Source: Alteraurantiacibacter aquimixticola (GTDB taxonomy: Bacteria; Pseudomonadota; Alphaproteobacteria; Sphingomonadales; Sphingomonadaceae). From it: DNA of 64,000 nucleotides. The notes beneath the pieces are model-generated. The model had not been told where the DNA came from and did not search any database. It saw nothing but the letters and a program-made list of their open reading frames with translations. Below, piece by piece: positions 51,111-61,033 of the stretch (position 1 is the first letter of the stretch; each line of letters starts with the position of its first letter). Where the stretch lies: positions 375,001-439,000 of the forward strand of contig NZ_SSHH01000003.1 in NCBI RefSeq assembly GCF_004965515.1. The letters run 5' to 3'. The translations under genes were made by a program, and so were the position numbers.

Positions 51111-54100
51111 ATGGGGAATCAACCTGCTAATCTGACCATGACGTGCGTGCTGCGCGGGGGGCGTCCGACGAAATTCAGGGGTGTTGTGGCGAGCTATGCT
51201 CCCAGCATCGCGGCGGCGCTGTTGGCGACCGCCATCACGCCGGCGGGGGCGTTTGCCCAGTCGCTGGAATGGGACGGGGCCGGGGCAACGGCGAACGGTA
51301 CGGTCGAAGGCGGGTCGGGGACCTGGGACGCTGCGACGGCGAACTGGACCTCGGATGGCGGCACAACGAACGAGGCCTGGAACGGCGGCGATGTCGCGGT
51401 GTTTGGCGGGACCGCTGGTACGGTAACAGTGTCAGGAACCCAGGACGTTGGCGGCCTTACGTTCCAGACTGACGGCTATGCTGTCACTGGGGGAACGGTC
51501 AATTTCGTATCGCCGAACACTGGCATAACGGTCGAGACCGGCGTGGCGAACATCGGCAGCGACATCACCTCTGCCACCGGTTTGGTAAAGAGCGGCGAAG
51601 GTGAACTGATCCTGTCGGGAGACCTTGCGATCAATGGCGCGTTGAATCTCGCCGATGGTCGCTTGACCTTCGCGGGCGGGGGTACCGTGACCGGAGTCAC
51701 TCAAGTATCGGCACAGAGTGCTTTCACAAGTATTCACTTGGATATGGGCGGTGCGGATTTGAATGTTCAGGGGCTGACCCTCTCGGCTGGGAGCAGCAGC
51801 TTCAACAACGGAACTTTCACGGTCAGTACCATCACAAGACTTGGCACTGGAGAGTCGGATTTTGTATTGGCTGGAACGGGTGAGTTACTGAAGGCTTTTG
51901 CGACCACTTTTACCCTGAATGGACAAAGCACACTGTCTGGTCCCGTGAATGTCGATGGTGGTGAACTTGTCATCAGTGCGACAGGTGGCCTGAACAATGC
52001 GGATGCGATCACCATCGCTTCAGGCGCGACATTGAATGTGGATGGAGGCGGCAACAATGCGCTGTCGGACACCGCCATTATCGACAATAGCGGCACACTC
52101 GAGCTGACAGGCAGTGACGAGACGATCGGCGCGATTTTTGGCTCCGGTAACATCAATTTGAATGCCAACACCCTGACCTTCGGTGACGGGACAGACCGCG
52201 AGATCTCGGGCGTGATCTCCGGAAGCGGCGTGCTGGATTTTAGCGGCTCGGAACAACTGGTCCTGTCGGGCAACAGCACGATGACCGGGACCATCGCCAT
52301 TACCGGGGGTGGCCTCGTAGAGCTTACCGGCAGCACGATGGGCGGCGTCTCGATGACGACGAACGGCACCTTCGACAATTTCGGTACGGTCTCCGGCAAT
52401 GTCTATCTGGAGGACGGGGAGTTCAACAACGGCGAGGCATCGGGCTTTACCACCGGCAGCGTTGGCGGGGCCGTGTGGCTCAACGGGGCCTTTGCGACCT
52501 TCAACAACAACCAAGGCAGCTCCGTCAGCGGAGCGGTGACGGTGGACAATGGCACCTTGTACGCGAGCGGGGGGACGTTTGGCGCTGTCACCGTGAATGG
52601 CGGCGCGATGACTATATTTGACGACACCGTCGCAAGCTCGGTCACCATGAATGCGGGTGACATCGATATCCTGTCGGGCTGGAGCCTGACGACGACGCTG
52701 TCGATGGCGGGTGGCACGACGAACAATGACGGGACGGTGACCGGCACCGTTACGGTGACGAGCGGCACCTTCAACAACGGGGACGTTTCCGGAACCCCGT
52801 CCGGCACGGTCGCGGGCGACGTGCTCATCAACGGCGCCGGGGGTATCTTCAACAACTACATTGCCAGCGATGTGACCGGCACGGTGACGCTGGATGACGA
52901 CGACGGCAATCCCTCGACGGGCGGTACGCTCAATGGCGATGGCGGCACGTTTGGCGATGTCGTCGTCAATGACGGCACCTTCAACGTCAATGCCGATGCA
53001 GCGGCAGACAATGTGACCAACAATGGCGGCGTCGTCGCAATTGACGGCGGCGGGGTCACCCTGACCACGAATTTCGTTCAGGCCGGCGGCACCACCACCA
53101 TTGCGACAGGCGGCGTGCTGGATGACACTGATGGGACGGTGATGGTCTCGGGCGGTGTGATCCAGAACGAAGGCCTGATCGATGACGCGGTGAATATCGC
53201 GGGCGGCGAGGTGCAGAACAACGGCGGCGGGACGATCAGCGGCCTGATCAGTGTCACCGGCGGCACGCTGACCGCCAGCGGCGGAACCTTTGGCGGTGAT
53301 GTCGCGATCAGCGGGACCGGGACGTTCAATGTCGATGGGAACACTGGTGTCGGGACGACGACGATCACCGGTGGCGATATCGACGTGAGTTTCGGTACCA
53401 CGCTGCAAACCGATCTGGTGCAGAGCGGCGGGACGACGACGATCCAATTTGATGGAACCCTGACCGATGCCGACGGGACCATTCTGACGGGCGGCCTGAT
53501 CGACAATGACGGGAACATCACGAACGCGGTCACGATCGATGGCGGGACGCTTACGAACAATGCGGGCGGCGCTATCGACGACGAAACGACGGTCCTGAGC
53601 GGTACTTTGAATGCTGCCGGCGGGTTCTTTGGCGGCGGCGGCGTGATCGCTCAGGGCGGTACGGTGAATGTGACCGTGTCTCAGAACCTGGACCTGATCA
53701 ATGAGGGATCCGACGTCAACATCCTTTCGGGCGTCACCCTCACCGATGACCTGGTCAACAATGACGGTGTCCTGACCAATGACGGTACCGTTGCCGGGAC
53801 GGTTCAGGTCAATGGCGGGACGGTTACGAACACCAACACCGGCTTCATCACCGGTATCACGATTGTGCAAGGCGGCACGCTGAATGCTGCCGGCGGGTCG
53901 TTCGGCGGCGGCGTGATCGCTCAGGGCGGTACGGTGAATGTGACCGTGTCTCAGGCGCTGGACCTGACCAATGACGGATCCGACATCAACGTCCTTTCGG
54001 GCATCACCCTGACTGATGACGTGGTGAACAATGACGGCACCCTGACCAATGAAGGCACCATTGCCGGGACGGTTCAGGTCAATGGCGGGACATTCAACCA

Positions 54101-57100
54101 GGGTGCCGGGAATGTCACCGGCGCGGTCACTGTCACCGGCACAGGCCCGACGGACAGGGGCGAACTGGTGCTGAGTGGCGGCAGCCTCGACGCCGGTGCA
54201 ATCGCCCTGGTCGACGGGGATATCGTCGTCGATGGCGCTGCCTCTGGCGATATCACCAATGATGGTGGCATTGTCACGATCGCAAACGGGGGCAATCTGA
54301 CGGGCGACCTGACGCATAGCAACGGCGCAACCGGTCTCGAGAATGGCGGCACGCTGACTGGCTCGCTGAATGTCACCGGTAACACGGTGACCGTCGCCGG
54401 TGCGATCGTCGAAGATCCCGGCGATGCCGATGCAGAGGGGGTGACCGTTTCCGCAGGCACCCTGGTGACTGAAACCGGCGCGGATATTCAGCTTGTCACC
54501 ACCCAGACGGGCGGCACGATCAACGCCAATGGCGGCAATTTTTCCGGAGGGATCGTCGGCCAGGCCGGCAATCTGAACATCGCCGGCACGGTTGGTGCGG
54601 ATATCCTTGTCGAAGGATCGGTGGTGGACGTCACCGATACCGGCGTGTTGACCGGTAACGTCACCATGGCAACAGGCGCGACGACCGGATCGAATAGCGG
54701 CACGGTCAACGGTACTGTCTACGCGGATGCCGGGACCTTTTTCAACACCGGTAGCATCGTCGGCGGCGGGGCTGTCGAGGTGGACGGTGGTACATTCTCG
54801 AACGATGCCGATGGGTCCATTGCCGGTGACGTGACGGTCGCGGATGGCACGTTCCTGGCCAATGGCGGGAGCATGAACGGCACGGCGCTGGTCACCGGGA
54901 CCGGCCAGTACACGGTGATCGCAAACTCCTCCGGCAATGTGCAGAACGGCACGGCGGGTGGCGGCGCGCCTACTGGCGGCACGGTTTTGATCAACACGGG
55001 CCAGACACTGACGGGTGACGTGGCCAATTACTCGGGCACCACCGAGGTGGTTGGCACGATCAACGGCACGCTCGATCTTGGCGGCGGGACGGCGACCACC
55101 AATGCTGGCAGCGGCGTGACAGGTCTGGTCACGGTTTCGGGCGGCACCTTCACCGCGAATGGCGGCACGTTTGGCGCGGGCATTCTCGCAACCGGCGGCT
55201 CCTCATCCGTGGAGGGTGAAATCACCATCGCCTCGGGTGCTCTGACAAGCGACGACGGCAGTGTCACAATCGCCTCGGGCAGCATCGTGAACGGCAATGT
55301 CGCCACCACCAATAGCGGCGGGGTTGCGGATGCGTTCCTTCAGAATGACGGCACGATCAATGGCACGGCGACATCGAACGCCGGGCTGCTGCTCAATACA
55401 GGCACATTGACCGGTGCGGCCATCGTCAATGGCGGAGAACTGGCGAATACCGGTCAGATGCAGGGTGGCTTCGCAGTCAATGGCGGGCTTTTGTCGTTGG
55501 ATGGCGCTGGCTCGATTTCCGGCACAGGCGCGGTCAATAGCGGCGGCGTTTTCCTCGTGAATGGCGGTACGTTCAACGATGGCGTCGAAAACAATGGCGG
55601 TGTGATCGAGATTGCCGGGGACTCATCCGGTATCATCTGGAACACAGCCGGCGATGCGCGGATCGACCCCGATGTGACCTTTACAGGCGACGTCATCAAC
55701 GGTCCGGACGGGTCGTTTGACCTGGCGACTGGCGGTTCTGGCACCGCTGCAATCAGGGGTCTGCTTGCCATCACTGGCGGACCGGGCACCGGAACGATCG
55801 ACGGCTCGCTCACCAACAATGGCGGGCTCGTCAACCTGAACGGAACGATCACCGGCGGCACGACGAATAGCGGCGCGACGGCCGAGATGAGGGTGGCATC
55901 CGGTGATGTGGCCATTTTCGGCATTGCACCCGATGCCGGGCTGATCAATAGCGACTATGCGACCCTGATCGTGAGCGGCACGGCCTCCGGCGAGATCACC
56001 AACGAAGAGACCGGCCGGATCGCGCTTGCAGGCGGTACTTTTGCCGCGGGCAGCGTGGTGGAGAATGCTGGCCTCTTCTCGGTGACCGGCGCTTCGGTGG
56101 CCGACGGAACGGTCCGGAACGGCGGCACCCTGGTCGTGGGCGATGATGCGGGCGGGGTGGATGCCTTCACCGTGAACGGCACACTGACGAACCTGTCGGG
56201 CGGCCTCATCGAGATCGAACGAGACGGCTCCTTGGATGCTGCGACCTTCACCAACGAAACGGGCAGCACGATCAACCTTTACGGCGCGATCAGCGGCGCG
56301 ATGACCAATGCCGGCACGTTCTCCTTCTTCGGTGACGGCACCGGGGCGGATGCGGCCCGGTTCGGCGGGCTGTTCACCAATGCCGAGACCGGGATGATCC
56401 TTGTGCACAGCGGCAACCTGACCTTCGGGAACGGATTGTCTAACGCCGGCATGATCAACCTGTCGGCTGCCGCTGCGACCACTGGCGATATCGCCAGCGT
56501 GAACGGAACCTATACTGGCGGCGGCGAGATGCTGATCGATGTCGATTTCGCCGGCGACAGCGCCGACCGCCTGGTGGTCGATGGCGATGTGACTGGCGGG
56601 TCGACCGCCATTTTCGTCAATGATGTCTCGACCGGCGAGGTCAGCGGCAATGACATCGTTATCGCTTCGGTCACCGGCACTGCGGCGGCCGATGCGTTCA
56701 CATTGGCAACCCCGCTGGTTTTCGGCGCCTATAACTACGACATTGCCCAGATCGGCTCGGATTTCATCCTCGGTGCCTATGGCGGTTTCGTGGGTGAAGT
56801 GGTGGGGCTCGAAGCCCTTGCGCACTCGTTGCTGCTCCAGAGCGATCTGCCCAGCCTCAGGCAAAGATCGGGACTGTCGTTGGTCGGCGATGCCGGGGAG
56901 TTCGGCGAGATGCGGGGGATCTGGCTCATCACGGACACGACCAGCGCGGATTTCTCGCCATCCACTTCCGGGACTGCCTATCAGGGCGAAATGGATGAGT
57001 ATCGCATGCGCGGCGGTCTGAACTTCAGCCTTGCCGATACAGATGCCGGCCAGCTCGTCGTCGGGGCGAGCATGTCCTACAGCTCCGCAGATACCTCGAT

Positions 57101-57722
57101 CGGCTCGCAAACCGGGTCGGCCTCGATCGACACCGACGCGGTTTCGACAGGCGTTTCAGCCACATGGTTCGGCCGTTCGGGCCTCTATGTCGACGGGCAG
57201 TTCCAGTACACCATCTTCGAAAGCACCGTGGACTCGGCCGGATTCGAAAGCAGCACCGATGGCAACGGCTATTCAGGGGGTATCGAAATCGGCAAGCGGA
57301 TCATGCTGGCGGATTCGGGCTGGACCCTCACGCCCCAGGGCCACGTCACCTACAATGAGGTTACCTATGATGGCTTCACCAGTGGGGGCGGCCTCAGCAC
57401 CACGCTCGACAGCGCCGAAAGCCTGACGGTCGGCCTTGGCGTGACCGCCGCGTGGAACTCGGCAGCCGCGCAGGGCCTCAGCCTCTACGGGATTGCCATG
57501 GTCGATCGGGAACTGGCGGGCGAGATCACCGCCTTCGTCGCCGAATCCCCGGTTGCCACGCAGACCGAGGATTGGTTCGCCGAGGCGGGACTGGGAGTCC
57601 GGCATGGCTTCGGCAACGGGCGCGCTTCGCTCTATGGCGAAGTGAGCTATGCGGCGGGCCTCGACAATCCCGGAGACAATAACGGACTGTCGCTGGTTCT
57701 GGGCGGCCGGATTTCCTACTGA
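51111..57722 (+). CDS. Giant autotransporter adhesin-like protein (type Va)
   Basis: A 2203-residue protein. An extended signal region ends near AGAFAQS at about residue 50. The first passenger part, LEWDGAGATANGTVEGGSGTWDAATANW, is the usual start of autotransporters with passenger-associated repeats. Some 1800 residues of Gly/Thr/Asn-rich strands follow (NGGT, GGTF, NNDGT, VTGT), fitting a very long right-handed beta-helix. One 91-residue unit is duplicated in tandem at 53601-54090. The last 280 residues form the autotransporter barrel, ending LVLGGRISY with a terminal aromatic residue. Cysteine is nearly absent, as expected. A ribosome-binding AAAGGGG precedes the ATG. It should be exposed at the cell surface; the target is unknown. 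Confidence 0.9.
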   Translation: MGNQPANLTMTCVLRGGRPTKFRGVVASYAPSIAAALLATAITPAGAFAQSLEWDGAGATANGTVEGGSGTWDAATANWTSDGGTTNEAWNGGDVAVFGGTAGTVTVSGTQDVGGLTFQTDGYAVTGGTVNFVSPNTGITVETGVANIGSDITSATGLVKSGEGELILSGDLAINGALNLADGRLTFAGGGTVTGVTQVSAQSAFTSIHLDMGGADLNVQGLTLSAGSSSFNNGTFTVSTITRLGTGESDFVLAGTGELLKAFATTFTLNGQSTLSGPVNVDGGELVISATGGLNNADAITIASGATLNVDGGGNNALSDTAIIDNSGTLELTGSDETIGAIFGSGNINLNANTLTFGDGTDREISGVISGSGVLDFSGSEQLVLSGNSTMTGTIAITGGGLVELTGSTMGGVSMTTNGTFDNFGTVSGNVYLEDGEFNNGEASGFTTGSVGGAVWLNGAFATFNNNQGSSVSGAVTVDNGTLYASGGTFGAVTVNGGAMTIFDDTVASSVTMNAGDIDILSGWSLTTTLSMAGGTTNNDGTVTGTVTVTSGTFNNGDVSGTPSGTVAGDVLINGAGGIFNNYIASDVTGTVTLDDDDGNPSTGGTLNGDGGTFGDVVVNDGTFNVNADAAADNVTNNGGVVAIDGGGVTLTTNFVQAGGTTTIATGGVLDDTDGTVMVSGGVIQNEGLIDDAVNIAGGEVQNNGGGTISGLISVTGGTLTASGGTFGGDVAISGTGTFNVDGNTGVGTTTITGGDIDVSFGTTLQTDLVQSGGTTTIQFDGTLTDADGTILTGGLIDNDGNITNAVTIDGGTLTNNAGGAIDDETTVLSGTLNAAGGFFGGGGVIAQGGTVNVTVSQNLDLINEGSDVNILSGVTLTDDLVNNDGVLTNDGTVAGTVQVNGGTVTNTNTGFITGITIVQGGTLNAAGGSFGGGVIAQGGTVNVTVSQALDLTNDGSDINVLSGITLTDDVVNNDGTLTNEGTIAGTVQVNGGTFNQGAGNVTGAVTVTGTGPTDRGELVLSGGSLDAGAIALVDGDIVVDGAASGDITNDGGIVTIANGGNLTGDLTHSNGATGLENGGTLTGSLNVTGNTVTVAGAIVEDPGDADAEGVTVSAGTLVTETGADIQLVTTQTGGTINANGGNFSGGIVGQAGNLNIAGTVGADILVEGSVVDVTDTGVLTGNVTMATGATTGSNSGTVNGTVYADAGTFFNTGSIVGGGAVEVDGGTFSNDADGSIAGDVTVADGTFLANGGSMNGTALVTGTGQYTVIANSSGNVQNGTAGGGAPTGGTVLINTGQTLTGDVANYSGTTEVVGTINGTLDLGGGTATTNAGSGVTGLVTVSGGTFTANGGTFGAGILATGGSSSVEGEITIASGALTSDDGSVTIASGSIVNGNVATTNSGGVADAFLQNDGTINGTATSNAGLLLNTGTLTGAAIVNGGELANTGQMQGGFAVNGGLLSLDGAGSISGTGAVNSGGVFLVNGGTFNDGVENNGGVIEIAGDSSGIIWNTAGDARIDPDVTFTGDVINGPDGSFDLATGGSGTAAIRGLLAITGGPGTGTIDGSLTNNGGLVNLNGTITGGTTNSGATAEMRVASGDVAIFGIAPDAGLINSDYATLIVSGTASGEITNEETGRIALAGGTFAAGSVVENAGLFSVTGASVADGTVRNGGTLVVGDDAGGVDAFTVNGTLTNLSGGLIEIERDGSLDAATFTNETGSTINLYGAISGAMTNAGTFSFFGDGTGADAARFGGLFTNAETGMILVHSGNLTFGNGLSNAGMINLSAAAATTGDIASVNGTYTGGGEMLIDVDFAGDSADRLVVDGDVTGGSTAIFVNDVSTGEVSGNDIVIASVTGTAAADAFTLATPLVFGAYNYDIAQIGSDFILGAYGGFVGEVVGLEALAHSLLLQSDLPSLRQRSGLSLVGDAGEFGEMRGIWLITDTTSADFSPSTSGTAYQGEMDEYRMRGGLNFSLADTDAGQLVVGASMSYSSADTSIGSQTGSASIDTDAVSTGVSATWFGRSGLYVDGQFQYTIFESTVDSAGFESSTDGNGYSGGIEIGKRIMLADSGWTLTPQGHVTYNEVTYDGFTSGGGLSTTLDSAESLTVGLGVTAAWNSAAAQGLSLYGIAMVDRELAGEITAFVAESPVATQTEDWFAEAGLGVRHGFGNGRASLYGEVSYAAGLDNPGDNNGLSLVLGGRISY
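53601..54090 (+). repeat. Tandem 273-bp duplication inside the autotransporter gene
   Basis: Two copies, about 53601-53820 and 53874-54090, with start points 273 nt apart. Both encode GTLNAAGG, FGGGVIAQGGTVNVTVSQ, DGSD or EGSD, and AGTVQVNGG. The nucleotide match is high, with a three-nt indel, so the duplication is recent compared with the other, strongly diverged repeats of the passenger. Confidence 0.8.
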
Positions 57723-57729
57723 GCCCAGG

Positions 57730-57767
57730 GACGGAGCGATCCGCTGCAGTCAGCGGATCGCTCCGTC
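57730..57767 (+). terminator. Long perfect hairpin after the autotransporter
   Basis: Two perfect 17-nt arms (inner part CGGAGCGATCCGCTG and its complement) around a four-nt loop, seven nt after the stop codon. No T-run follows. It lies between two convergent genes and may stop both transcripts or protect their ends. Confidence 0.6.
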
Positions 57768-57958
57768 ATCGCAGGACTTGGCTGAAAACGTATTCCCAGG
57801 CCGTGCGCGGTCGGATGACTTGGAACACGATGGGCTTGTCCGGAACGCACGGAAGTTTGACCTGCTTAGGCAGCCGACCGTCCCTTCGGCCGACCGCTTT
57901 CTGGATACGACCGGCATGACCCTACCGGCGATAATGGGGCGCGTTGCCGGTGTGGGCG

Positions 57959-60625
57959 TCAGCCGCCGAGTCCCTCCCTGCTGACCGTTATGCTTGCTTG
58001 CAGATCCGTTGGACGAATGACCTCCATGACCGGAGCATCGGCCACCAGTTTGACCCAGAGGGTATCCTCGCCCCTGAAATAGGACGTCTCGTTCGCCTGG
58101 CGCAGAGCCTCCATGCTGTCCTGCCGCGTTCCCGATGCTGCACCGGTGAAACCCGGCAGTTCGAACATGACCCAAGAGCCCTCGTCCATTTCGGCGAGGC
58201 TGAGAGTGACTTGCGGCCTTTCGGTCTGAACCTGGATCTCGCTTCCGGCACGCACGGTGCTCTGATCGCCGCTGATCTTGAATTCCTTGCCGCCCCGAAC
58301 AAGCGCGATGGGCGCTTGCGGAGGACGGCGGGAGAACAGGGCGGCACGCTGGGCCTGGACGAGGGGCGTGTCCGGCGCATTGGGGCCGAGCGAGGAGAGC
58401 AGGGCGAACCGGGCGGTGCGGGATTCCAGATCGACTGCGGCGGGAAGTTCTCCCCTGCTGTCCGAGAGATTGAGGCGACCGATATCGCCCGTGCACACGG
58501 AAGCGTTCCAGCTAGGACGAATCTCGCAGCTGTCGTCGGTGGCGACGCTGTCATTTTCGCCGTCGTGCAGCAGGACCTGGGAATTGGGGATGCCGGTCAC
58601 CGATCCGTCCAGGTCGCGGAAGGACAGCGTGCGATATGCGTTGCCGCCGCGGTTGTCGTTGTCGAACCTTGAATCGTATTCCGGGAAATAGACCGGCTTG
58701 GCGTTGACGAACTCGGCACCGCTGATGGTGCTTCCGGTGCTGAGCCCCGCGCTGGTGAACAGCAGGAAGGATAGCGCGCCTGTCTTCCTCTGATCGTTGT
58801 CCTCGAAATTCACGAATGTCGTGTTCACCACATCGTCGCGGTAATCGTAATATTCGTAGCCGCGGATGGGGAAGTCCGGGATGGAGGGCTTGGGCAGGCT
58901 GCGTCCGTAGGCCACTTCCTCCGGCGTCGCGGGATTGCCGATATTGTCGGTCTCGCCCACGACCAGTGCGTCCACCAGACGTGAACTGAAGGGCAGGCTG
59001 CCGATGTCCCCTGCGGCCTGCGTCATGCCGATGGCGTTGTCGGCGAATTTCGCGTTGCTGTACACGTACAGGTCCCCCCGGCCCCAGAGACCGCCATTGC
59101 GGTTCTTGTAAGCGGTCAGGTTCTCGAAGTGCGTCTCCATCACTTCGCTCTCCAGATCGGTGGGATCTGTCAAAGGCAGCAACGGAATCGAGGCCAACCC
59201 GAAGGTATTGTCCTGGTCGATGTGCCGGTCGATCAGGAACCCGTCGAAGTTGGAGTGCGCTGTGTTGCCGCTGAATGCGCGCAGCGGCGTACGGCGTGGC
59301 CAGGTGTTGGCGGAAATTTCCGTACCCAGAAAGGCGCCATTGGGGTGTTGCGGTATAGAGAGCCAGAAACCGACTTGGTCGGAGCCGGCCGCCACATTGT
59401 CTATGTAGCTGTTGTCCGGGTTGGTGATCCAGAAGGACGCCACCGTGTTGTCGGAAGGCAGCAATGTGTTCCCGCCGTGGAAGCTGGCTTGCCTGGCAGC
59501 CGCAAAATCCTCGAACCGGGTGTCTATTTCTCCATTGGCGGCGAGATTCGTGGGCACGCAGTCCAGTGTCGGATGGCACTTGGTCTGGATCGCCAGGTTC
59601 CGGATGAACGCGTTGCCGGTTTCGATCCCGTCTTCCATGAAGAAGCAGTGGCCTACGGTGTTGTAGGTTACGTTGTTCTCGATGCGCAGGTTGTGGGTGC
59701 CGTGCACGGTCACGCAGCGGTTGTAAGTGTCATGGATGGAGGCGTTGCGGACATACATGCCCTGCCCTTCGCCCAGTATGTGGAAGTGCATCGGATAACG
59801 CGCCAGCACCAGATGCTGGCCCATGCGGTTCAGCTCGACGCCGTCGACATAGGCTTTCGATCCGGCCATCGCCATGATGTGGCCGCCGAAGTAAGTCTCT
59901 TCGGCATCCTCGGAGGCCTGTATCACGATATTGCGGGTGAGGTTGGCAACTTCGCCGCGCTCGTCCACGCCGAAAGTGATCTCGCCGAAGTGCATATGTT
60001 GCAGCGGCTGGTCGATGGTGACGGTGTTGCCATTGACCTCGGTGATCGTGCGGCGCTCTGCCTGGCGCGGATTGAAGTCGGTGGAGGCGAGCACGATTTC
60101 GTCACCCACCTGCCAGCCAGAGGCGTCGAGTAGCTGGATGCTGGTTGCGCCGCGTTCCGCGGTGGCGGAAAGCTTGCTCCACGTATGGTCACGCGTGCCG
60201 TGGAGGTTCAGGGTGCCGCGCATCAGCATGATGCCGCGATCGCCCATCGTATTGATGTCTTCTCCCGTCACATTGTCAGTGAGGGTGATGGTGGCCTTGC
60301 TGCTGTGCGGCTTGTCCGCCGTGCCAATAGTCAGCGAACCGCCCGGCACGTAGATCCACTCGCTCTCAAGGCTGATGTCACGCTCATCAGAAAAGGTCAG
60401 GCTGCCCTGAATGGTCAGACTGCGAAGCCCCGGCGCATCGACGTCCAGCACCACATCCATATCGCGGGTGATTTCCACCGCATCGCCCGCGGTAGGCACC
60501 TGCCCGCTCGGCCATGTGGATGCTTCGGACCAGAGCGACTGGGCGTTCGCGCCCGAAGTTACGCCCAGAAGGGTTGCGATCGACAAAAACAGGGCAGATT
60601 TGAGCAAGCAAGGCTGCAAGTGCAT
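57959..60625 (-). CDS. Secreted G8-domain / parallel beta-helix protein
   Basis: An 888-residue exported protein. The ATG at 60625 (GAGGGG upstream) starts a signal peptide that ends GANAQ. The G8 domain spans about 28-150: LWSEASTWPSGQVPTAGDAVEITRDMDVVLD, LRSLTIQGSLTF and IYVPGGSLTIGT. A right-handed beta-helix follows with repeats such as VRNASIHDTYNRCVTVHGTHNLRIENNVTYNTVGHCFFMEDG. This order is that of animal CEMIP/TMEM2-type proteins and of related bacterial secreted proteins. The PMHFHILGEGQG segment is strongly conserved in that group. A role in binding or cutting polysaccharide is possible but unproven. It sits convergent to the autotransporter within the same island. Confidence 0.8.
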   Translation of the reverse strand: MHLQPCLLKSALFLSIATLLGVTSGANAQSLWSEASTWPSGQVPTAGDAVEITRDMDVVLDVDAPGLRSLTIQGSLTFSDERDISLESEWIYVPGGSLTIGTADKPHSSKATITLTDNVTGEDINTMGDRGIMLMRGTLNLHGTRDHTWSKLSATAERGATSIQLLDASGWQVGDEIVLASTDFNPRQAERRTITEVNGNTVTIDQPLQHMHFGEITFGVDERGEVANLTRNIVIQASEDAEETYFGGHIMAMAGSKAYVDGVELNRMGQHLVLARYPMHFHILGEGQGMYVRNASIHDTYNRCVTVHGTHNLRIENNVTYNTVGHCFFMEDGIETGNAFIRNLAIQTKCHPTLDCVPTNLAANGEIDTRFEDFAAARQASFHGGNTLLPSDNTVASFWITNPDNSYIDNVAAGSDQVGFWLSIPQHPNGAFLGTEISANTWPRRTPLRAFSGNTAHSNFDGFLIDRHIDQDNTFGLASIPLLPLTDPTDLESEVMETHFENLTAYKNRNGGLWGRGDLYVYSNAKFADNAIGMTQAAGDIGSLPFSSRLVDALVVGETDNIGNPATPEEVAYGRSLPKPSIPDFPIRGYEYYDYRDDVVNTTFVNFEDNDQRKTGALSFLLFTSAGLSTGSTISGAEFVNAKPVYFPEYDSRFDNDNRGGNAYRTLSFRDLDGSVTGIPNSQVLLHDGENDSVATDDSCEIRPSWNASVCTGDIGRLNLSDSRGELPAAVDLESRTARFALLSSLGPNAPDTPLVQAQRAALFSRRPPQAPIALVRGGKEFKISGDQSTVRAGSEIQVQTERPQVTLSLAEMDEGSWVMFELPGFTGAASGTRQDSMEALRQANETSYFRGEDTLWVKLVADAPVMEVIRPTDLQASITVSREGLGG

Positions 60626-61033
60626 GGTGATTTCCCCTCCAGCGAGTTCACTGTCCCGCAATTGTTATTGGACTGGAGTTTGCCGCGAGGAAGCCGGTTT
60701 GCCAAGTGCACAAGCTACACGCCAATCCAAGGCCTTTTCCGAGTTTCAGGCGGCGATAGCGTGGTTGCCTGATATCAGTTTCTCTGGCTAGCGGACCGGA
60801 AAGCTGGTGCAAGATGCGTGGGCTCGCATCGAGGCTGGTGGACTTGAGCGATGAAGCTGACCACCGAACGTGTTCGGTCGAGACACGAATTGAAGGGGTG
60901 TTGACCTTCTCACATGGCTGGTTACGCAGCTTCCGCACAGTCGGAAACCCTAGGTTTTCTGCCGCTTTCAGGTGGGTTGTAATGTGGATTGGATCCCCTT
61001 CACCCGCTCCAGCCTTCTGTCTATAGGCGGGGC
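60626..61033. other. Right end of the island, no supported gene
   Basis: About 400 nt. The first part carries the promoter of the G8-protein gene, read leftward. Short frames occur on both strands without start signals. The copy of the tRNA-Gly 3' end is at 60992-61011, just before the next gene. Confidence 0.5.
60992..61011 (+). repeat. Right att-like repeat (copy of tRNA-Gly 3' end)
   Basis: GATCCCCTTCACCCGCTCCA, identical to the tRNA-Gly 3' end at 50490-50509 except for one base. No tRNA body precedes it, so it is a remnant and not a second gene. Confidence 0.65.

Larger units (their letters stand above)
50490..61011. mobile_element. Candidate genomic island bounded by tRNA-Gly 3'-end repeats
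   Basis: The last 20 nt of tRNA-Gly (50490-50509) are repeated at 60992-61011 with 19 matches. This is the footprint left by site-specific integration into a tRNA 3' end. Between the copies lie about 10.5 kb with two genes: a giant autotransporter and a secreted G8-domain protein. No integrase, excisionase or transposase was found, so the element appears decayed or was moved in trans. The repeat is short, so chance cannot be fully excluded. Confidence 0.6.

Noticed and set aside
50842-51135. 97-codon frame overlapping the autotransporter start
   Set aside because: No start signal or motif; it runs through the ribosome-binding site and start of the autotransporter in another frame.
52020-54317. 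Long antisense frames within the autotransporter gene (also 55623-57110)
   Set aside because: Repetitive coding sequence with strong codon bias keeps the opposite strand open. The sense frame has a signal peptide, repeats and a barrel domain.
51400-56500. Regular short repeats that might suggest a CRISPR array
   Set aside because: The repeats are in-frame Gly/Thr/Asn codons of varying length and spacing, part of the autotransporter. There are no identical repeats with unique spacers and no cas genes.
60814-61026. 70-codon frame near the right island border as an integrase remnant
   Set aside because: The translation shows none of the tyrosine-recombinase motifs (R..H.R..Y), and it ends within the att-like repeat.
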